In this document: one piece after another, positions 6,924 to 16,239 of the stretch
How positions within the stretch are numbered: position 1 is the first letter of the stretch
How the letters are laid out: each line of letters opens with the position of its first letter
Source of the DNA: Bradyrhizobium sp. CSA112
GTDB lineage: Bacteria; Pseudomonadota; Alphaproteobacteria; Rhizobiales; Xanthobacteraceae
Direction: 5' to 3'
Assembly: GCF_029051645.1 (NCBI RefSeq)
Contig: NZ_JAACFS010000003.1
Location: 62,001-126,000 of the forward strand
Length of the DNA: 64,000 nucleotides
The notes under the pieces: generated by a model
Told to the model about the DNA's origin: nothing
The model's input: the letters and a program-made list of their open reading frames with translations, nothing else
Databases searched by the model: none
Translations under genes and position numbers: made by a program

Positions 6924-9236
6924 TTAGCCGGATTTGGATAGGCCGTAGCGGGCGCAGTGGTCGTCGTTGTAGTAGTCGCGCAGATAGGTGTCGTAGCGAG
7001 CCATTGCCTTGATATCGGTCTTGTTGAGGACAGTGCCGATCAGGCTGTCGTGGATGGTAGGTGCGGTGTGGAGGGCGTGCTTGACGACGTCGATCTTCGT
7101 CTGTCCCCATTCGACAACAAGGATAAAGTGGTCGACGAGCTGTGTTGTCGCGCGAACATCGACCAGTGGAGTCAGGGGCGGAAGATCGACGATGACGTAG
7201 TCATAGCTAGCCCGCAACCGGTCGAAGAGCTTGTGCATCGAGTCAGTTGCCAGGAGTTCGCTGCTGTGCAGCAGGTCGCTCCGCCGAACGGCCGGCAAGA
7301 ATGCCAAGTTCGTTGTTGAGTCGCGCCAAACTGTCTCTTCTATCGATTGACTGTCATTGGTGACCTCGATTATGCCGGCGGTCGCAGTTGGTGCGAGACT
7401 CGAGGACAGCGAGGGGTTCCTCAGGTCGCAGTCGACGATGACGACGCTCTTTCCACCATGCCCAATGAGCTGCGCCAGGGAAGCTGCAATCGTTGTCTTG
7501 CCCTCATTGGGCAGAGCCGAGGTGATGCCGATAACCTGATTTGAGGTTTTGGTCGCATTGAGGTCGATTGCCAGCTTGATCGAACGTATCGCCTCGGCGA
7601 ACCTCGACAGCGGCCTGTCGATGACGGCATGGTGGATGGTCGAATCCCTCGCAATCGTTCGCTGGCCCAAATTCCCTTCAGTCGAACGCGATTTGGCTCT
7701 GCGCATCGGCGAATGCGGCATGACGAGCTCCGGCACCAACGCGAGGCATGGCAGTCCCAATTCGGCTTCGATCTGCGTGGAGGTGCGAAAGACGCGGTCC
7801 ATCAACTCCCGGAACAAGCCCAACATGACCCCGAAGCCGATGCCGCCAATCAGGCCCAGCGCCATGACCATCTTGCTTTTCGGCTTGCTTTTGCTCTGCG
7901 GCGGCGACGCAGGCTGGATCACCCTTGTCTCGGAGATGGGAAAACTCTCCTGTTGCTTCGAGCCCATGTAACGCTGCTGGAAAAGGTCAGACAAGTTGCG
8001 CAATCCCTTTGCGCGACTGTCCAGCTCTTTTATGGTCAGTTCGGCCGCATTCGTTGTGCGTGATTGAAGCACAGCAAGAGACAGTTGTTTTTCGATATCG
8101 CGTTCTCGCTGCTTGGCGACCTCCAGGTCGCTTCGACTGGTTTCGGCAACTCTTTTTACCTCCTCAAAAATGGACGAGCGCAGGTTCTGCATGCGATCAC
8201 GTATAGTGAGGACAGCCTGATGGTTTCGTCCAAATCTGGCCGAATACTCGTTTTCGCGTCTCATCAGTTCGAGATACTGCTGCCGGAGGCTGCTTATGAT
8301 CGGATTATTCAGGACATCGGAGCCCGCTGCGTCCAGAGTGCCAATCGACGACAAATTCGCTGGGTTGCTGCGCAAGATAGCTTCGTACTGGTTTAGCTTG
8401 GCTGATGCTTCTGTTACTTGCGCACGAGCGGCGCTCAATCGACTGTTTAAATCGCTGACCTGCTGGTCGTCGATCAACTTGCCATCCGACGAAACGATAT
8501 TGTGCTGAGACTTGTATCGATCAACTTCGCGCTCGGCATTGAGTGCCTGGTCGCCAAGGTCGCGCAGCCTGTCCTGCAGCCAGCGTGTTGCACTTCGATT
8601 GGCTTCGAATTTCGCATTCAGTTGTTCGGCGATGTAGGCCTTCGCAACTGCGTTTGCGACTTCCGCGGCCCGTTCGGGGTTCCTTGAATGGTAGCTGATC
8701 TCGAGGATGCTGCTCATGCCGACCCTTATTGCCGAGAGCCGGTCCTGGAATGCAGCCACAGTGGCATCAGGTAGCGTCGCCTGCGGTTGCTCCGGTGGCG
8801 GCCCCATACGCCAAAACAACGAGGACAGCGAGGGGCCGTAACCGGTGAGATCCGGGTCATTGGCGAGATTGAGCTGAGTGATGACCGAGATCGCGATCGC
8901 GCTTGACCTGACCAGCTGGATCTGGGTCTCCACTTGCTCGCGGTCGAAGGCTGGTTCTGCAAGTAGAGACTGCTGCTGTACGAACTGAGCCCTGGGGTTT
9001 GCCAGCAGAACCTGCACACGTGCAGTATAAGTCGGTGGGGTGATCCGCAGATAGATCATGCAGGATGCTACGGCGAATACAGCGGTAAGGATGATCACTA
9101 GGTACTGGCGCCGCAGTAATCCCAATGCGAAATTGACAATCTCGCTCACCCCACCAGATCCAGCATCGTCGCCATAACCCGGGCTGGTTTGCGGGCCACG
9201 GGTCTTTTCAGCTTGTAACATGTTAGTTTGAAGCAT
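6924..9236 (-). CDS. Polysaccharide co-polymerase with bacterial tyrosine-kinase domain (Wzc/ExoP-type)
   Basis: A Wzz-type chain-length domain fused to a BY-kinase. The first membrane helix (YLVIILTAVFAVASCMIYL) is followed by a long periplasmic coiled-coil region and a second helix near MVMALGLIGGIGFGVML. The cytoplasmic kinase has Walker A (ALPNEGKTT, about residue 575), Walker A' (VVIVDCDLRNP) and Walker B (YVIVDLPPL). The C-terminus carries a tyrosine cluster (YDTYLRDYYNDDHCARY) suited to autophosphorylation. I use ATG 9236; the frame is open to TTG 9287. It works with the OPX protein 156 bp downstream. A phosphatase-like gene occurs far away at 56706. Confidence 0.92.
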   Translation of the reverse strand: MLQTNMLQAEKTRGPQTSPGYGDDAGSGGVSEIVNFALGLLRRQYLVIILTAVFAVASCMIYLRITPPTYTARVQVLLANPRAQFVQQQSLLAEPAFDREQVETQIQLVRSSAIAISVITQLNLANDPDLTGYGPSLSSLFWRMGPPPEQPQATLPDATVAAFQDRLSAIRVGMSSILEISYHSRNPERAAEVANAVAKAYIAEQLNAKFEANRSATRWLQDRLRDLGDQALNAEREVDRYKSQHNIVSSDGKLIDDQQVSDLNSRLSAARAQVTEASAKLNQYEAILRSNPANLSSIGTLDAAGSDVLNNPIISSLRQQYLELMRRENEYSARFGRNHQAVLTIRDRMQNLRSSIFEEVKRVAETSRSDLEVAKQRERDIEKQLSLAVLQSRTTNAAELTIKELDSRAKGLRNLSDLFQQRYMGSKQQESFPISETRVIQPASPPQSKSKPKSKMVMALGLIGGIGFGVMLGLFRELMDRVFRTSTQIEAELGLPCLALVPELVMPHSPMRRAKSRSTEGNLGQRTIARDSTIHHAVIDRPLSRFAEAIRSIKLAIDLNATKTSNQVIGITSALPNEGKTTIAASLAQLIGHGGKSVVIVDCDLRNPSLSSSLAPTATAGIIEVTNDSQSIEETVWRDSTTNLAFLPAVRRSDLLHSSELLATDSMHKLFDRLRASYDYVIVDLPPLTPLVDVRATTQLVDHFILVVEWGQTKIDVVKHALHTAPTIHDSLIGTVLNKTDIKAMARYDTYLRDYYNDDHCARYGLSKSG

Positions 9237-9332
9237 TTTGCTGCTCGCTGCGCCGCCTGTGATTCGCCGCGCCGACGGCCGCACCAATTGTGGGCCAGAC
9301 GCCGGTTGAAGCCTCCGGCCGGGATTTGAGGC

Positions 9333-9400
9333 ATTTAAATATAACAGGAAAAAAATGGTTGTCCAAAATTAAATGATGGTAGTTAATTCAATTGGGTGGG
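9333..9400. promoter_or_regulatory. AT-rich island upstream of co-polymerase gene
   Basis: Contains ATTTAAATATAAC and AAAATTAAATGATGG followed by GTTAATTCAATT. It lies just 5' of the kinase gene and fits the promoter-island pattern of this locus. Confidence 0.45.
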
Positions 9401-9625
9401 TTGAAACCATTGCGGCGATACCCGCAAGATGCTTGGTAAACGGCTGTCCAGAGGAGAATTCTAGTCGCGCGAGCGCCTCGATCTTTTCGAGGAGTTCGTT
9501 TTCTTTCGAGAGCTTGATTGTTCTGATCGGGCAAGCAACTTCTTGAGCTCCTCGCGGAGGCGAAGAACTTCCTCGTAGCGAACCGTCAGATCATCCTTCA
9601 TCATTGGCTCATGGCGCTTTGGCAT
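9372..9625 (-). pseudogene. Small charged coiled-coil gene, apparently frameshifted
   Basis: From ATG 9625 a frame encodes 54 residues (MPKRHEPMMKDDLTVRY, then EEVLRLREELKKLLA), ending at TAG 9461-9463 in a run of Ser/Arg/Lys. In the -1 frame the same DNA continues with a more protein-like sequence (KLSKENELLEKIEALARLEF through HPIELTTII), ending near 9372. Joined, the halves would give a coiled-coil protein of about 85-90 residues, so a single-base indel is likely. The short 54-residue version could also be real. No family recognised. Confidence 0.35.
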
Positions 9626-10131
9626 ACTTCAACCTAGCGAGAGCTCAATGGTCTGCAAACAAAACTCCGGATTAAGCTTGATAGACGCTCAAAAGGTTAT
9701 TTCTGGAACCCTAGTTTGTTTGCCCGCATCCTGCGGCAGATCGGAAGTAGAGCGACCATTGTTAATTTGGGGAATTCCGCCAGCGGGTTAAATGATGATC
9801 AAGGCTCGATGCAACGTAGGAAGGCGCCCGGCGATCCGGTTCGATTCGGATTCTCCCAGCGACACGGAGTCATAGACGCTTCATTTAATTTTAGAATCGA
9901 ATTGACGCAGCTTTTAAACGGATATTAAATGCGAATTATTTTCACCGATCGCTTCGGATTTTGTTGTCGTGCCGATTCAAATGCTTGCCCATGTATTCTC
10001 CAGACTCTCCGATTCGGCCGGAGACACGGGCGCCTGGCCTGCGGCGGTTCGAGTATGTCTCTGACGACTTCAATTGGACGAGCTATGGCATTGATCTTCA
10101 GGCCAGAATTGGCAGCATAGGAGTCACCACA
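9626..10131. other. Intergenic region with promoter island
   Basis: No convincing gene. A 70-codon plus-strand frame at 9716 has no ribosome site or family likeness. An AT-rich patch (9885-9935: TCATTTAATTTTAG, GGATATTAAATGCG) precedes the secretion operon and probably holds its promoter. Confidence 0.4.
9885..9935. promoter_or_regulatory. AT-rich island upstream of first secretion operon
   Basis: TTTAATTTTAG and ATATTAAATGCG motifs lie about 200 bp before the 103-residue gene. It is less pronounced than the other islands. Confidence 0.35.
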
Positions 10132-10443
10132 ATGGACACGGAACTTTTTACGGACGGGATTGGCGAGATCACCGTGGGCGGCTCGATCGTGCGTGTGGAC
10201 CTGTTCAGCCTTTCACCGACGGAACGGGACGCCAACAACGCGCCGAAACGGGTGTTCCGTCAAAGGCTGATCTTCTCCGTGGAGTCGTTTGCGAACTCGG
10301 TCGAGGTGATGCAGAAGGCACTTCAGGGCCTGGTCGATGCTGGCGCAGTTCGGCGCACCGATCCGTCACAAGCGGCTTCGCCTACCGGCCAACCCGCCCC
10401 GAATAGCCCGCGGTCTCCGAATGTCTCAAGCAATTTCCGCTGA
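10132..10443 (+). CDS. Conserved small protein leading a type I secretion operon (unknown function)
   Basis: ATG 10132 has an AGGAG eight bases upstream, which outweighs a longer upstream frame. The 103-residue product has a compact N-terminal domain, probably beta-rich (GEITVGGSIVRVDLFSLSPTE), then a helical segment (VESFANSVEVMQKALQGLVDAG) and a Pro/Ser-rich tail. No signal peptide or membrane helix, so it is likely cytoplasmic. It overlaps the ABC transporter gene by 23 bp, which implies translational coupling. Function is unknown; a chaperone or adaptor for substrate or transporter is a reasonable inference. Confidence 0.8.
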   Translation: MDTELFTDGIGEITVGGSIVRVDLFSLSPTERDANNAPKRVFRQRLIFSVESFANSVEVMQKALQGLVDAGAVRRTDPSQAASPTGQPAPNSPRSPNVSSNFR

Positions 10444-12637
10444 AACCGATAGCGCTGGCTCGGTGGAAGAGCCCACTGTGGCGTCGAAAGACGCGTGTCC
10501 ACAAACCGCGCTAGACTGCCTCGCCAGGGTGGCCACTCACCACGGCATCGATCTGCCGGCCGAGCGCCTGCGGCATGCCTATGCGGTCGACGGCACTCCG
10601 ACGCCAGCGGACCTCCTGCTGCGGATGGCGAAGGAGGCAGGCCTGCGCGCGCAGGCCGCGCAGCTCGATTGGGGCGTTCTCTTCCGGATGGGGCAGGCAT
10701 ATCCGGTTATGCTCCGTCTCTCGAACGGTAATTGGGTCGTCGTTCTTCGCGCTGCGGAGATGTCCGATGGCACCGCGGCGGTTGTTGTTTTTGACCCGCT
10801 TGCCGAGCGTCAGAATGAGCCGCTCGTCGTTGGCCAAGAGCAATTTTGCGCGCGATGGCGGGGGGACGCCATTCTGATAAAGCGCGAAAACATGTTGTCG
10901 GATGGCCGGAGGAAATTCGGGCTTCGCTGGTTCGTCCCCGACCTGATGCGTCAGTGGCGGCTGTTCACCGATGTCGCCATTTGTGCCGTGTTGCTTTACG
11001 CGCTCGGTCTCGCGCTCCCCATCTTCTTTCAGCTGGTCATCGACAAAGTCCTGGTGCATGAGAGCTTCACCACGCTTTATGTGCTGGCGGCCGGCGCCGC
11101 CGCTGCGCTGGCTTTCGATGCGATATTCGGTTTCCTGCGGCGCTACCTGCTGCTCTATGCGACGAACAAGGTCGACATCCGCATAGCGACCAAGACATTC
11201 AGCCATCTGCTGGGCCTGCCTGTAACCTTCTTCGAGCACATTTCGGCCGGCGTTCTCGTGAAGCATATGCAGCAGGCTGGGCGAATTCGTGAATTCCTGA
11301 CCGGGCGGCTCTTCCTGACAACGCTCGACGCCTTGTCGCTATTGGTGTTCATCCCGGTACTGGCGCTCTACAGCTTGAAGCTGACCTCTGTCGTTCTGGC
11401 CTTCACCGCTCTCAGCGGTCTCGTTGTTGCCTTGTTGATGGGGCCATTCCGCCGGCGACTCTATGACTTGTACCAAGCGGAGGGTGCGCGGCAGGCGCTG
11501 CTGGTCGAGACCGTACACGGCATGCGCACCGTGAAGTCACTGGCCATGGAGCCATTGCAGGGCAAGACTTGGGACGACCGCTGTGCACAAGCGGTGTCCA
11601 TGCGTTTCGGAGTCGAGAAGATTTCAGCGACCGCCCAGGCAGTCACCGGATTTCTCGAGAAGATGATGACGCTTGGGATCATCGGCCTGGGTGCGCTCGA
11701 TGTCTTTAGCGGCGAACTGACCATCGGCGCACTGGTAGCCTTCAATATGTTAGCGGGGCGGGTTTCCGGGCCGCTGGTTCAAATGGTCACCATGGTTCAC
11801 GAATATCAGGAAGTCGCCTTGGCCGTTAAAATGCTAGGCGAGGTGATGAACCAAAAGCCAGAAAGGGACGGTAACCGCGACGGATTACGGCCGGATCTGA
11901 ACGGGAAAATTGAGTTCGAAAACGTCTCCTTTCGGTACGGTGCCGAAGGTGCGCCGGCGCTGAACGACGTGTCGTTCTCGATTGCGCCTGGCTCGGTATT
12001 TGGGATAGTCGGCCGAAGTGGTTCAGGCAAGACAACGCTCACACGCCTGATTGCTGGAATGTATCCGGTGCAGCAGGGCTTGCTGCGGATCGACGGCTAC
12101 GATTCCCGGGAGCTCGAGCTCGAGCATCTGCGCCGGAACCTCGGCGTAGTTCTGCAGGATAGTTTTCTGTTTCGAGGTACGGTTCGAGACAACATCGCCT
12201 GCGTGAAGCGCGATGCAACGTTTGCCGAGGTAGTAAGGGCCGCGCAGCTCGCCGGCGCCGACGAATTCATCGAGCGCTTGCCGCGTGGCTTCGATACGAT
12301 GATTGAAGAGAACGGTTCAAACCTGTCGGGCGGGCAGAAGCAACGTCTTGCGATCGCCCGGGCACTCATCACCGACCCCCGTATTCTCATTCTCGATGAG
12401 GCAACCAGTGCGCTCGATTCCGAGAGCGAGATGATCATCCGCCGCAATTTGCGGCGGATCGCCGAGGGACGAACCGTTATTATCGTTTCCCATCGGCTGT
12501 CGATGCTCGCGGACGCCAACGAAATCCTGGTGATCGACCGCGGTCAGATCGTTGACGTGGATCGTCACGATCATTTGCTTTCGAAGTGCACCATCTACCG
12601 ACATCTCTGGAACCAGCAGACGAAGCAAATCGCATGA
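10421..12637 (+). CDS. Type I secretion ABC transporter with C39-like domain (HlyB/LapB-type)
   Basis: A 738-residue ABC exporter, started at ATG 10421 inside the previous gene. Residues about 15-150 form a C39 peptidase-like domain, but the catalytic Cys position is replaced (QTALDCLARVATHHG has no DCG motif), so it should bind substrate without cleaving it, as in HlyB. Five to six membrane helices follow. The nucleotide domain has Walker A (GRSGSGKTT, about 530), signature (LSGGQKQR, about 635), Walker B (ILILDEATSALD) and the H-loop (VSHRLS). It overlaps the HlyD gene by ATGA. No RTX-type substrate is adjacent, so it may export proteins encoded elsewhere in the locus. Confidence 0.93.
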   Translation: MSQAISAETDSAGSVEEPTVASKDACPQTALDCLARVATHHGIDLPAERLRHAYAVDGTPTPADLLLRMAKEAGLRAQAAQLDWGVLFRMGQAYPVMLRLSNGNWVVVLRAAEMSDGTAAVVVFDPLAERQNEPLVVGQEQFCARWRGDAILIKRENMLSDGRRKFGLRWFVPDLMRQWRLFTDVAICAVLLYALGLALPIFFQLVIDKVLVHESFTTLYVLAAGAAAALAFDAIFGFLRRYLLLYATNKVDIRIATKTFSHLLGLPVTFFEHISAGVLVKHMQQAGRIREFLTGRLFLTTLDALSLLVFIPVLALYSLKLTSVVLAFTALSGLVVALLMGPFRRRLYDLYQAEGARQALLVETVHGMRTVKSLAMEPLQGKTWDDRCAQAVSMRFGVEKISATAQAVTGFLEKMMTLGIIGLGALDVFSGELTIGALVAFNMLAGRVSGPLVQMVTMVHEYQEVALAVKMLGEVMNQKPERDGNRDGLRPDLNGKIEFENVSFRYGAEGAPALNDVSFSIAPGSVFGIVGRSGSGKTTLTRLIAGMYPVQQGLLRIDGYDSRELELEHLRRNLGVVLQDSFLFRGTVRDNIACVKRDATFAEVVRAAQLAGADEFIERLPRGFDTMIEENGSNLSGGQKQRLAIARALITDPRILILDEATSALDSESEMIIRRNLRRIAEGRTVIIVSHRLSMLADANEILVIDRGQIVDVDRHDHLLSKCTIYRHLWNQQTKQIA

Positions 12638-14061
12638 AGACGGAGAAGCCGCGAGCCGTTGCGAAAGCGGATAAGTTGACGCAGCCCCGAAAGGTTGAGC
12701 GGCGCCGGGGAAGGCTGTTCAGGGCCGCCTCCCGACAACCGCGCGTGATTTCCGAATTCCAGTCCGATGCGATCGAGGTAGAGCAACGATCGCCACCGCG
12801 ATTCGCTCGCCTCACGCTCTATTGTATCCTTGCGCTTATTATAGCGGCGGTTACCTGGGCCACGGTGTCACAGGTCGACATGATTGTAACGGCCCAGGGC
12901 AAGCTGGTCACCATGCGTCCCAACCTCGTGGTGCAGCCGCTGGAGACCTCTGTTATCCGGGATATCCATGTCAAGGCTGGTGATCGGGTAAACCGCGGCG
13001 ACCTGCTGGCGACGCTCGATCCGACATTCTCGCAGGCGGATCACGATCAGTTGCGAAACAGGGTTGCTGTTTTAGATGCATCGATTGCTCGTTTGAAAGC
13101 TGAGTTGGCTGGCGCCGATTATGTCGTGGCCGACTTCGGCGATGCCGATTCTGTCCTGCAGCACAAGATGTTCCTCCAAAGGAAGTCGGCGCGCGAAGCG
13201 CAGATGCAGAATTTCGATGCGCAGATCGCTTCCGCTCGGGCCAATTTGAAGACAGCGCAGAACGAAGAAGCGGTCCTGGTGCAGCGGCTTGATAACATGC
13301 GGTCGATCGAGTCAATGCGCAGCACGTTGATGGACAAGGAAGTCGGATCGAAGCTGAATTTCCTGCTTTCCCGCGATGCCCGCCTCGACGTCGAAAGCAA
13401 TCTGGCTCGCGTTCGCGGCAATATCGCCGATTACACCCATCGGGTCGACAAAGCACGAGCCGATCAGAAAGTGTTCGCCGAGGATTTTCGCCGCACGGCG
13501 TACCAGGACCTGGTCGAGGCGCTGACCAAGCGAGATAGCGCATCGGAAGAGTTAAAGAAGGTCGAACTGCGCAGACAGCTAATCGTATTAAGGGCCCCGG
13601 CAGACGCCATCGTGCTCGAGATCGCCAGCCGTACGATCGGTTCCGTCGTGCGCGAGGCGGAAACGCTTTTTGTGCTCGTCCCGCGGGATGTATCGCTTCA
13701 GGCGGAGGTCAACGTTGAGGGCAGGGATGTCGGGCAGATATCAATCGGCCAGCCGGTGCGGATCAAGTTCGAGCCTTTCCCGTTCCAGAAATTCGGGACG
13801 GGAACAGGAACGGTCCGCGTCATCAGTCAGGATTCATTTGCGCCCGACCCTAAAGCCGAAGCTGCGCGCCGCATGACAGTTCCTTATTACCGCGTACTGA
13901 TCGATTTGTCCGACGTGCGACTTCGAGTGCCCTCCGCCCGTACCCACCTGATGCCGGGCATGGCCGTTACCGCGGAAATGAAGGTCGGGCAACGTAGCGT
14001 GATCTCTTACTTCCTCTATCCATTGCTACGTGGATTGGACGAAAGTATCCGCGAATACTGA
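12634..14061 (+). CDS. HlyD-family membrane fusion protein
   Basis: A 475-residue periplasmic adaptor for type I secretion. It starts at ATG 12634, overlapping the transporter stop. A basic N-terminal tail leads into one membrane helix (LTLYCILALIIAAVTWATV). Then come the lipoyl half-motif (VVQPLETSVIRDIHVKAGD, RGDLLATLDPTF), a long alpha-helical hairpin for TolC contact, the second lipoyl half (LRAPADAIVLEIA) and a beta-barrel domain near GQPVRIKFEPFPF. It pairs with the upstream transporter; the TolC-type outer-membrane partner is not in this window. Confidence 0.93.
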   Translation: MKTEKPRAVAKADKLTQPRKVERRRGRLFRAASRQPRVISEFQSDAIEVEQRSPPRFARLTLYCILALIIAAVTWATVSQVDMIVTAQGKLVTMRPNLVVQPLETSVIRDIHVKAGDRVNRGDLLATLDPTFSQADHDQLRNRVAVLDASIARLKAELAGADYVVADFGDADSVLQHKMFLQRKSAREAQMQNFDAQIASARANLKTAQNEEAVLVQRLDNMRSIESMRSTLMDKEVGSKLNFLLSRDARLDVESNLARVRGNIADYTHRVDKARADQKVFAEDFRRTAYQDLVEALTKRDSASEELKKVELRRQLIVLRAPADAIVLEIASRTIGSVVREAETLFVLVPRDVSLQAEVNVEGRDVGQISIGQPVRIKFEPFPFQKFGTGTGTVRVISQDSFAPDPKAEAARRMTVPYYRVLIDLSDVRLRVPSARTHLMPGMAVTAEMKVGQRSVISYFLYPLLRGLDESIREY

Positions 14062-14089
14062 ACGCAATCATAAGCATGGCAGTCATTTC

Positions 14090-15268
14090 ATGAAGATAAG
14101 TTCAAATGCTGGTCTTCGACTGGTGGATACGGCGGCGAGTGAGCCGTCGCGAAACTCGAACTTGGTAAACTACGCGCTGAGAGGCCTCAGCCAATGTTGG
14201 CTGCCGGAGCACGGTCGCTGGTCGCACATCTACCATCTCGATGGGCGCCAATCGCCTAACGAATCTCTACCCCGTAGTGATGTCTTCTACACGCTCAATG
14301 TCCTGCTCGGGATGTCTCGCGTACGGGAGATCCCCGATGGTATCGCCGTGTCCGATATATTTCGACGCAACGCCATTCAGCTCACGACCCTCCCGGTCGC
14401 AAAATATGCCTACGGCATGGCGCTGTGGGCGGCCGCCGAGCTCAACCTTGACGTACCCCCGCCGGTTGCGAGCGCGCTCAGGGCGCTGCTCTCGGACGAG
14501 GCGCGATGGGACACTTTCCGCGCTCAGGATCTCGGCATGCTGCTGACGGGAATTGTGGTTCAGGCCAAGAAGGGCAGAGTGGAATGGCTTCCGTTTCTCG
14601 GGCCGCTCTATCGCCTTCTCATGAAGCGCTTCACCAGCGAATCGGGGTTGTTCTTCGATGCCGCATCGGGTACCCGGCGGCGGTTCGCCTCGTTTGCGAC
14701 CCAGACCTACCTTTCGATTGCATGCTACTATTATGGCGAGTACGCGGACGATCCAGACGCGGTCACGTTGGCAACCACTTGCGTGCAAAAGCTGATCGCG
14801 CTTCAGGGGCCGCAAGGCGAGTGGCCATGGTTTTTCGATGCGGTGAGCGGGCGGGTGCTCGATTTTTACGAGGTCTATTCGGTGCACCAGTACGGTATGG
14901 CGCCGGCACTGCTGGAATGTGCTGAGCGACATAACGTGCACGGCGCACAAGACGCAATGGTCAAGGGATTTAAGTGGGTGCTGGGCGAAAACCAATTGGG
15001 ACTCTCAATGCTGGTCCCCGAAATCGGCCTGAGCATTCGCTCACAGATCCGGAAGAACGAACTGAACACCAAGGCGCCGAGGCTACTGCGCGCGGTCAAG
15101 AATGCGTACCTCGGACGAAACTCGGGCCTGATCGACAGGTCCGGTGTCGGCCTTCGGCTGGAATGCCGCAGCTACGAACTCGGATGGATCCTGTGGTCGT
15201 TCGGTCGGCGCTCCGATCTGCCTGAGCTAAGCGACAATCCGGCGTTCCGCCTGCAAACTACAGGTTGA
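14090..15268 (+). CDS. Protein of unknown function linked to type I secretion, 392 aa
   Basis: Translated from ATG 14090; the frame is open back to a GTG at 14030 inside the HlyD gene. It is soluble, with no signal peptide, and appears to be mostly helical hairpins with conserved-looking aromatic patches (SQCWLPEHGRWSHIYHLDG, GPQGEWPWFFD, YEVYSVHQYGMAPALLE). This pattern resembles alpha/alpha-toroid enzymes such as glycoside hydrolases or epimerases, but I cannot assign a family. Its position as last gene of the secretion operon suggests a role in modifying the substrate or surface glycan; that is inference. Confidence 0.75.
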   Translation: MKISSNAGLRLVDTAASEPSRNSNLVNYALRGLSQCWLPEHGRWSHIYHLDGRQSPNESLPRSDVFYTLNVLLGMSRVREIPDGIAVSDIFRRNAIQLTTLPVAKYAYGMALWAAAELNLDVPPPVASALRALLSDEARWDTFRAQDLGMLLTGIVVQAKKGRVEWLPFLGPLYRLLMKRFTSESGLFFDAASGTRRRFASFATQTYLSIACYYYGEYADDPDAVTLATTCVQKLIALQGPQGEWPWFFDAVSGRVLDFYEVYSVHQYGMAPALLECAERHNVHGAQDAMVKGFKWVLGENQLGLSMLVPEIGLSIRSQIRKNELNTKAPRLLRAVKNAYLGRNSGLIDRSGVGLRLECRSYELGWILWSFGRRSDLPELSDNPAFRLQTTG

Positions 15269-15287
15269 GCTCAGCCACTGCGGTTGG

Positions 15288-16175
15288 CTAGCGGTTCCAG
15301 ATTACGCTTCTGCTTCTGCGAAGCAGCGCCAGCATTGTCATCGAGCGATGCATCCGCACGGCGCAGAGTACGCCAATTGCCTTGCAGCGGGTGACCATGC
15401 CGTGGATCCGGTCGCTGGTGAGGACGGTTACGGCGCCCATGACCGGCGACGCCAGCACCAGGAGCGCTTGCGCCAGCCAACGAACGCGCCATCCAGGTGT
15501 GCCTTCTGCCATGTTGCGGTAATGCGTGATTTGCCGGTCCCATTTGGTGTACAGTTCGTTGAGCGAACTGCGCGCCGGATGAAACACGATCATCTCGGGA
15601 ACGTAGCGAAAGCGAAAGCCGGCTGCTCGCGCCCGTTGTCCCCATTCCATGTCTTCGGCCACGTCGATGCCGGCGAAGGGGCCAATCGCTTCAAAATCTC
15701 GACGAAACATCGCGAGGTTGCCCGTACCGGAGTAGCCGTGCTGCTCGATGTAGAGCTTGAATCGATAAGCGAATACGCTCTCATAGGCCGCGATGGCATC
15801 GAGAGTGCCGCCTTCTGAACGCCAAATACGGACGTCGCCCCCAAGAATTGTCTTCGGCGGGGAGGAGCGAAGTGCTTGCAATAGGCTCTGCAGCCAGTCC
15901 GGATGAGCTCTGCAATCGGCGTCGATGAATGCAAGGATTTCGCCTGTGGAAGCAGCCACCCCGGTGTTGCGCGCCAGACCGGGACCCGGCTTGATCTCGT
16001 GCTGCAAGCGGATGCCCGGATGACGGGCCACAATCTCCGCCGGCGATGTCTCAGAACCGTTGTCCACCACAATGACCTCGAACAGGTCGTGGGAGAGGAT
16101 CTGAGCGTCGAGACTGGACAGGCATGCCTCAAGTCCATCCGGCTGATTGAGGTACGGAATGATCACCGAAATCAT
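15288..16175 (-). CDS. Glycosyltransferase family 2
   Basis: A 295-residue GT-A enzyme. It opens with MISVIIPYLNQ, then VIVVDNGS (nucleotide-sugar site), GPGLARNTG, and the metal-binding motif IDADC around residue 90. AEDMEWGQRARAAG near residue 190 supplies the general-base region. A C-terminal hydrophobic stretch (WLAQALLVLASPVMGAV) suggests membrane association. It is transcribed opposite to the secretion operon and away from the wecG-type gene, sharing an AT-rich divergent promoter region. Sugar specificity is not readable. Confidence 0.9.
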   Translation of the reverse strand: MISVIIPYLNQPDGLEACLSSLDAQILSHDLFEVIVVDNGSETSPAEIVARHPGIRLQHEIKPGPGLARNTGVAASTGEILAFIDADCRAHPDWLQSLLQALRSSPPKTILGGDVRIWRSEGGTLDAIAAYESVFAYRFKLYIEQHGYSGTGNLAMFRRDFEAIGPFAGIDVAEDMEWGQRARAAGFRFRYVPEMIVFHPARSSLNELYTKWDRQITHYRNMAEGTPGWRVRWLAQALLVLASPVMGAVTVLTSDRIHGMVTRCKAIGVLCAVRMHRSMTMLALLRRSRSVIWNR

Positions 16176-16239
16176 TGCGCTATTTGATCCCTAGGTTGAT
16201 TGCGCGCTTAGATCCCATGAATTGATCATGCCTCTTCGA

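Noticed and set aside
10421..10900. C39 domain considered as an active bacteriocin-leader peptidase
   Set aside because: The catalytic Cys in the DCG motif is absent, and no leader-peptide gene with a double-glycine site was seen nearby.
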